NCBI GenBank assembly: GCA_030692905.1
Contig: JAUYBT010000073.1
Location: 1 to 8,164 of the forward strand
Source: Bacteroidales bacterium
GTDB taxonomy: Bacteria > Bacteroidota > Bacteroidia > Bacteroidales > VadinHA17
Length of the DNA: 8,164 nt
Direction of reading: 5' to 3'
The notes under the pieces are model-generated. The model did not search any database. It saw nothing but the letters and a program-made list of their open reading frames with translations, and was not told the origin of the DNA. Below are positions 6,057 through 8,164 of this stretch, in pieces. The position numbers and the translations under genes were made by a program. Position 1 is the first letter of the stretch, and every line of letters begins with the position of its first letter.

Positions 6057-6079
6057 CAAAAAGTTATTATTTCTGAAAT

Positions 6080-7045
6080 ATGGCAAAAAAAGAGGTAGCA
6101 GTAGGGATCGATCTAGGCGGGACAAATACAGTTTTTGGTTTTGTTGACAGGGAAGGAAATATTCTTGGAGAGGATCGGTTAAAAACCACGCATTATGATG
6201 AAATTGAAGTATTTGTAGCCGCTTTGTATGAAAAGATAATGATTACGGGCCAAAAGATAGGGAATGGTATCGAAGTGATTGGATTTGGAATTGGTGCCCC
6301 GATGGGGAACATAAATAAAGGAACAATAGAACATGCTGCAGGGCTCCCCTGGAAAGGGATAGTTCCTCTTGCAGAGATTTTTAACAGGCACACAAGCCTT
6401 CCTGTAATCGTAACAAACGATGCTAATGCAGCAGCAGTCGGAGAGATGATATACGGAGGAGCCAAAGAGATGAAAAACTTTGTAGTAATTACACTTGGTA
6501 CCGGGCTGGGCAGTGGCTTTGTTATTGACGGAAAGCTTGTGTATGGGCATGATGGATTTGCCGGTGAAATCGGACATACTGCAATAAGACCCGGTCCCAA
6601 TAACCGCGATTGTGGATGTGGCAGAAAAGGGTGTCTTGAAACGTATGTCTCAGCAACCGGACTTAAAAGGTCGCTTCTGAAAATAATGGCCGATAGCAAT
6701 CAGCCCAGTGAGTTGAGGAAATATAGTTTTGAAGAACTTAATGCCGAAATAATACACGATGCTGCAAAACGAGGTGATTATATCGCAAAGAGAGCATTTA
6801 CACACACAGGAAGGATGCTCGGTTTTAAGCTGGCTGATGTAGTGGCACATACAAATCCTGAAGCAATTTTTCTTTTTGGCGGACTTGCCCTTGCCAAGGA
6901 TTTGATTTTTGAACCGGCTAAAGAATATATGGAGGAAAACCTTCTCAGTATTTACAAAGGGAAAGTCAAACTTCTCCAGTCGGAGTTAAGCACTCAGAAT
7001 GCAGCAGTCCTGGGAGCCAGTTCGCTTGTGTGGTCAACAAAGTAA
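6080..7045 (+). CDS. ROK-family sugar kinase, copy 2
   Basis: This 321-residue paralogue of the kinase at 1128-2084 shares well over half its residues by eye along its whole length, with the motifs intact. DLGGTN is at 11-16, the catalytic D114 in VTNDANAAAVGE, LGTGLGSG at 139-146, GEIGH at 162-166, and the zinc site is H166 with C178, C180 and C185 in CGCGRKGC, then E187. A two-residue insertion (PGPNNRD against PGGRD) lies just before the zinc cluster, and the region 195-225 is the most divergent, so substrate preference may differ. It lacks a DNA-binding domain and is an enzyme. The start at 6080 is the only ATG placing DxGGT near the N-terminus; there is no Shine-Dalgarno. It is separated from the operon upstream by the palindrome cluster and appears to have its own operator-controlled promoter. 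Glucose or GlcNAc kinase activity is the likely role. Confidence 0.9.
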   Translation: MAKKEVAVGIDLGGTNTVFGFVDREGNILGEDRLKTTHYDEIEVFVAALYEKIMITGQKIGNGIEVIGFGIGAPMGNINKGTIEHAAGLPWKGIVPLAEIFNRHTSLPVIVTNDANAAAVGEMIYGGAKEMKNFVVITLGTGLGSGFVIDGKLVYGHDGFAGEIGHTAIRPGPNNRDCGCGRKGCLETYVSATGLKRSLLKIMADSNQPSELRKYSFEELNAEIIHDAAKRGDYIAKRAFTHTGRMLGFKLADVVAHTNPEAIFLFGGLALAKDLIFEPAKEYMEENLLSIYKGKVKLLQSELSTQNAAVLGASSLVWSTK

Positions 7046-7068
7046 TTCTGTAGTTGTTAATCATATTG

Positions 7069-7076
7069 TAAATTTG
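7069..7076 (+). promoter_or_regulatory. Candidate Bacteroidota -7 box (TAAATTTG) for the acyl-CoA ligase gene
   Basis: TAAATTTG matches TAnnTTTG in the 55-bp gap after the second ROK gene, about 25 nt before the ATG at 7101. A TCTG at 7047-7050 lies 18 bp upstream and could serve as a poor -33 element. No terminator is visible in the gap, so co-transcription with the ROK gene is an alternative. Confidence 0.4.
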
Positions 7077-7100
7077 ACGAATAATTTAAAACCCAAATTT

Positions 7101-8164
7101 ATGATCCAGGAACGATTAATCGGGTATCTTGAACAAAGTATCAGACTAAACTGGAATATCGAGGCTTTGTCGAATTATAAAGAAACCGGATATTCTTACA
7201 AGAAGATCGCAGAAAAGATTCTGAAGCTTCATATCCTGTTTAAAGAATCAGGAATTAAAGAGGGAGACAAAATTGCCCTGATAGGAAAAAACTCCGCCAA
7301 CTGGTGTGTAACATATCTGGCCACAGTAACATACGGAGCCGTTACTGTCCCGATTCTTCCGGATTTCAAACCGGAAGATCTGACCAATATTATCAACCAT
7401 TCTGATTCAAGACTTCTTTTCGTTGATGATAAAATCTATGAGACAGTTGATATCACTAAGATGCCGGAGATAATCGGAGTTCTTTCTCTTGATGATTTTA
7501 GACTTATATTTTCAGGGGACTCAACTGTTAAAAAAGTTTTCTCATCACTTGAAGAAAAATATTCAAAATCTTATCCGGACCTAAAGCAGGAAGATGTTAA
7601 GTTTTCTGACATCTCAAATGATCATCTTGCGGTTATCAGCTACACTTCCGGGACAACAGGCTTTTCAAAAGGAGTAATGGTTCCGCACAACAGCCTTACA
7701 GCAAACGTAAAGTATGCACAGGAAAACATGCCTCTTGAATCCGGTGATCCGGTGGTTTCATTTCTTCCTTTGGCCCACACTTTCGGATGTGCTTTTGAAT
7801 TTCTTTTTCCTTTTACATTAGGATGCCACATAACAATTCTCACAAAAACCCCGTCACCACAGATTCTGATACAAGCATTTAAGGAGATAAAACCAAGACT
7901 AATTTTATCTGTTCCTCTGGTAGTTGAAAAAATCTATAAAAAGCAACTGCTTCCGGTTATAAGCAAGCCGCATATGAAGATACTTCTTGCCATACCGGGA
8001 ATTAATAAAATCCTGTTCAAAAAAATCAGGGAGAAACTCACAGAAACATTCGGTGGGCGTTTTAAAGAGTTGGTCGTAGGTGGTGCAGCTTTCAATGCCG
8101 ATGCTGAAAAATTCTTTAAAAAAATCGGGTTCAGATTTACAGTTGGTTACGGAATGACCGAATG
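7101..8164 (+). CDS. AMP-dependent long-chain acyl-CoA ligase, 5' part only
   Basis: The first 354 codons of an adenylate-forming enzyme are present; the frame is still open at the window edge. The family activates fatty acids with ATP to acyl-AMP and then acyl-CoA at the membrane-cytosol boundary. The P-loop YTSGTTGFSKGVM lies at 181-193. PLAHTFG at 223-229 matches the FxPLxH region, VVGGAAF at 325-331 the GGA motif, and YGMTE at 350-354 the adenine/Mg-binding A5 motif, right where the window ends. The N-terminal region (YSYKKIAEKI, GDKIALIGKNSANW) is typical of long-chain acyl-CoA ligases. The usual Pro of TGxPKG is replaced by Ser (TGFSKG), which I believe is common in Bacteroidota homologues. 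The start at 7101 fits the family's N-terminus. The hinge and C-terminal domain (about 200 residues) are missing. Its metabolism is not obviously linked to the amino-sugar genes. Confidence 0.87.
   Translation, partial: MIQERLIGYLEQSIRLNWNIEALSNYKETGYSYKKIAEKILKLHILFKESGIKEGDKIALIGKNSANWCVTYLATVTYGAVTVPILPDFKPEDLTNIINHSDSRLLFVDDKIYETVDITKMPEIIGVLSLDDFRLIFSGDSTVKKVFSSLEEKYSKSYPDLKQEDVKFSDISNDHLAVISYTSGTTGFSKGVMVPHNSLTANVKYAQENMPLESGDPVVSFLPLAHTFGCAFEFLFPFTLGCHITILTKTPSPQILIQAFKEIKPRLILSVPLVVEKIYKKQLLPVISKPHMKILLAIPGINKILFKKIREKLTETFGGRFKELVVGGAAFNADAEKFFKKIGFRFTVGYGMTE

Larger units (their letters stand above)
5842..6079. other. Gene-free spacer (238 bp) with REP-like palindromes and an operator-like repeat
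   Basis: No credible coding frame is present between the SIS gene and the second ROK gene. The left half carries three related palindromes (5853-5941). The segment 5942-6027 is AT-rich and I see no structure in it. The right end carries a predicted promoter overlapped by a long inverted repeat (6028-6056). This is the largest intergenic gap in the window and separates the four-gene operon from the next transcription unit. Confidence 0.85.

Noticed and set aside
6179..6699. Long antisense frames opposite the second ROK kinase (and a similar one at 1287-1923 opposite the first)
   Set aside because: They lie wholly opposite well-supported kinase genes and have low-complexity or Cys/Pro-rich translations with no recognisable domain. 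They mirror the codon bias of the sense gene.

Overview
The window looks like chromosomal DNA of a member of the Bacteroidota, probably Bacteroidales-like or a related environmental lineage. Three lines of evidence support this. The gene families (a Big_5/Ig-like surface protein, RokA-type sugar kinases, a CBM9-like protein, a long-chain acyl-CoA ligase with a TSGTTGFSKG loop) are typical of that phylum. There are no Shine-Dalgarno sequences before the starts. TAnnTTTG boxes, the Bacteroidota -7 element, precede three of the transcription-unit starts. All eight genes lie on the + strand, and no RNA gene, CRISPR array or transposase gene was seen.

Layout: (1) 1-1068, the 3' part of an Ig-like domain protein carrying a recent 69-bp in-frame tandem duplication. 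(2) 1128-2084, a first ROK sugar kinase. (3) 2174-5841, a tightly packed four-gene run: CBM9-like protein, PPi-type phosphofructokinase, PIG-L/LmbE N-deacetylase, and a double-SIS sugar isomerase/deaminase. The gaps between these genes are 1, 11 and 2 nt, so this is almost certainly one operon. (4) 5842-6079, a gene-free spacer with three related palindromes of the REP/BIME type, followed by a perfect 11-bp inverted repeat overlapping a predicted promoter. (5) 6080-7045, a second ROK kinase, a clear paralogue of the first. (6) 7101-8164, the 5' part of an AMP-dependent acyl-CoA ligase that runs off the window.

Taken together, the middle genes can be read as a cytosolic amino-sugar catabolic module. 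A ROK kinase would phosphorylate the sugar (for example GlcNAc), PIG-L would remove the N-acetyl group, and the SIS enzyme would deaminate/isomerise to fructose 6-phosphate. The PPi-dependent phosphofructokinase would then feed fructose 1,6-bisphosphate into glycolysis. No classical NagA or NagB is present, so this would be an alternative to the textbook NagA-NagB route. It recalls the archaeal PIG-L plus SIS-deaminase chitin pathway and the NagB-LmbE fusions of Bacteroides. The pathway is an inference from families and gene order. The individual family assignments are much firmer. The CBM9-like protein has no signal peptide, and its role in the module is unknown.
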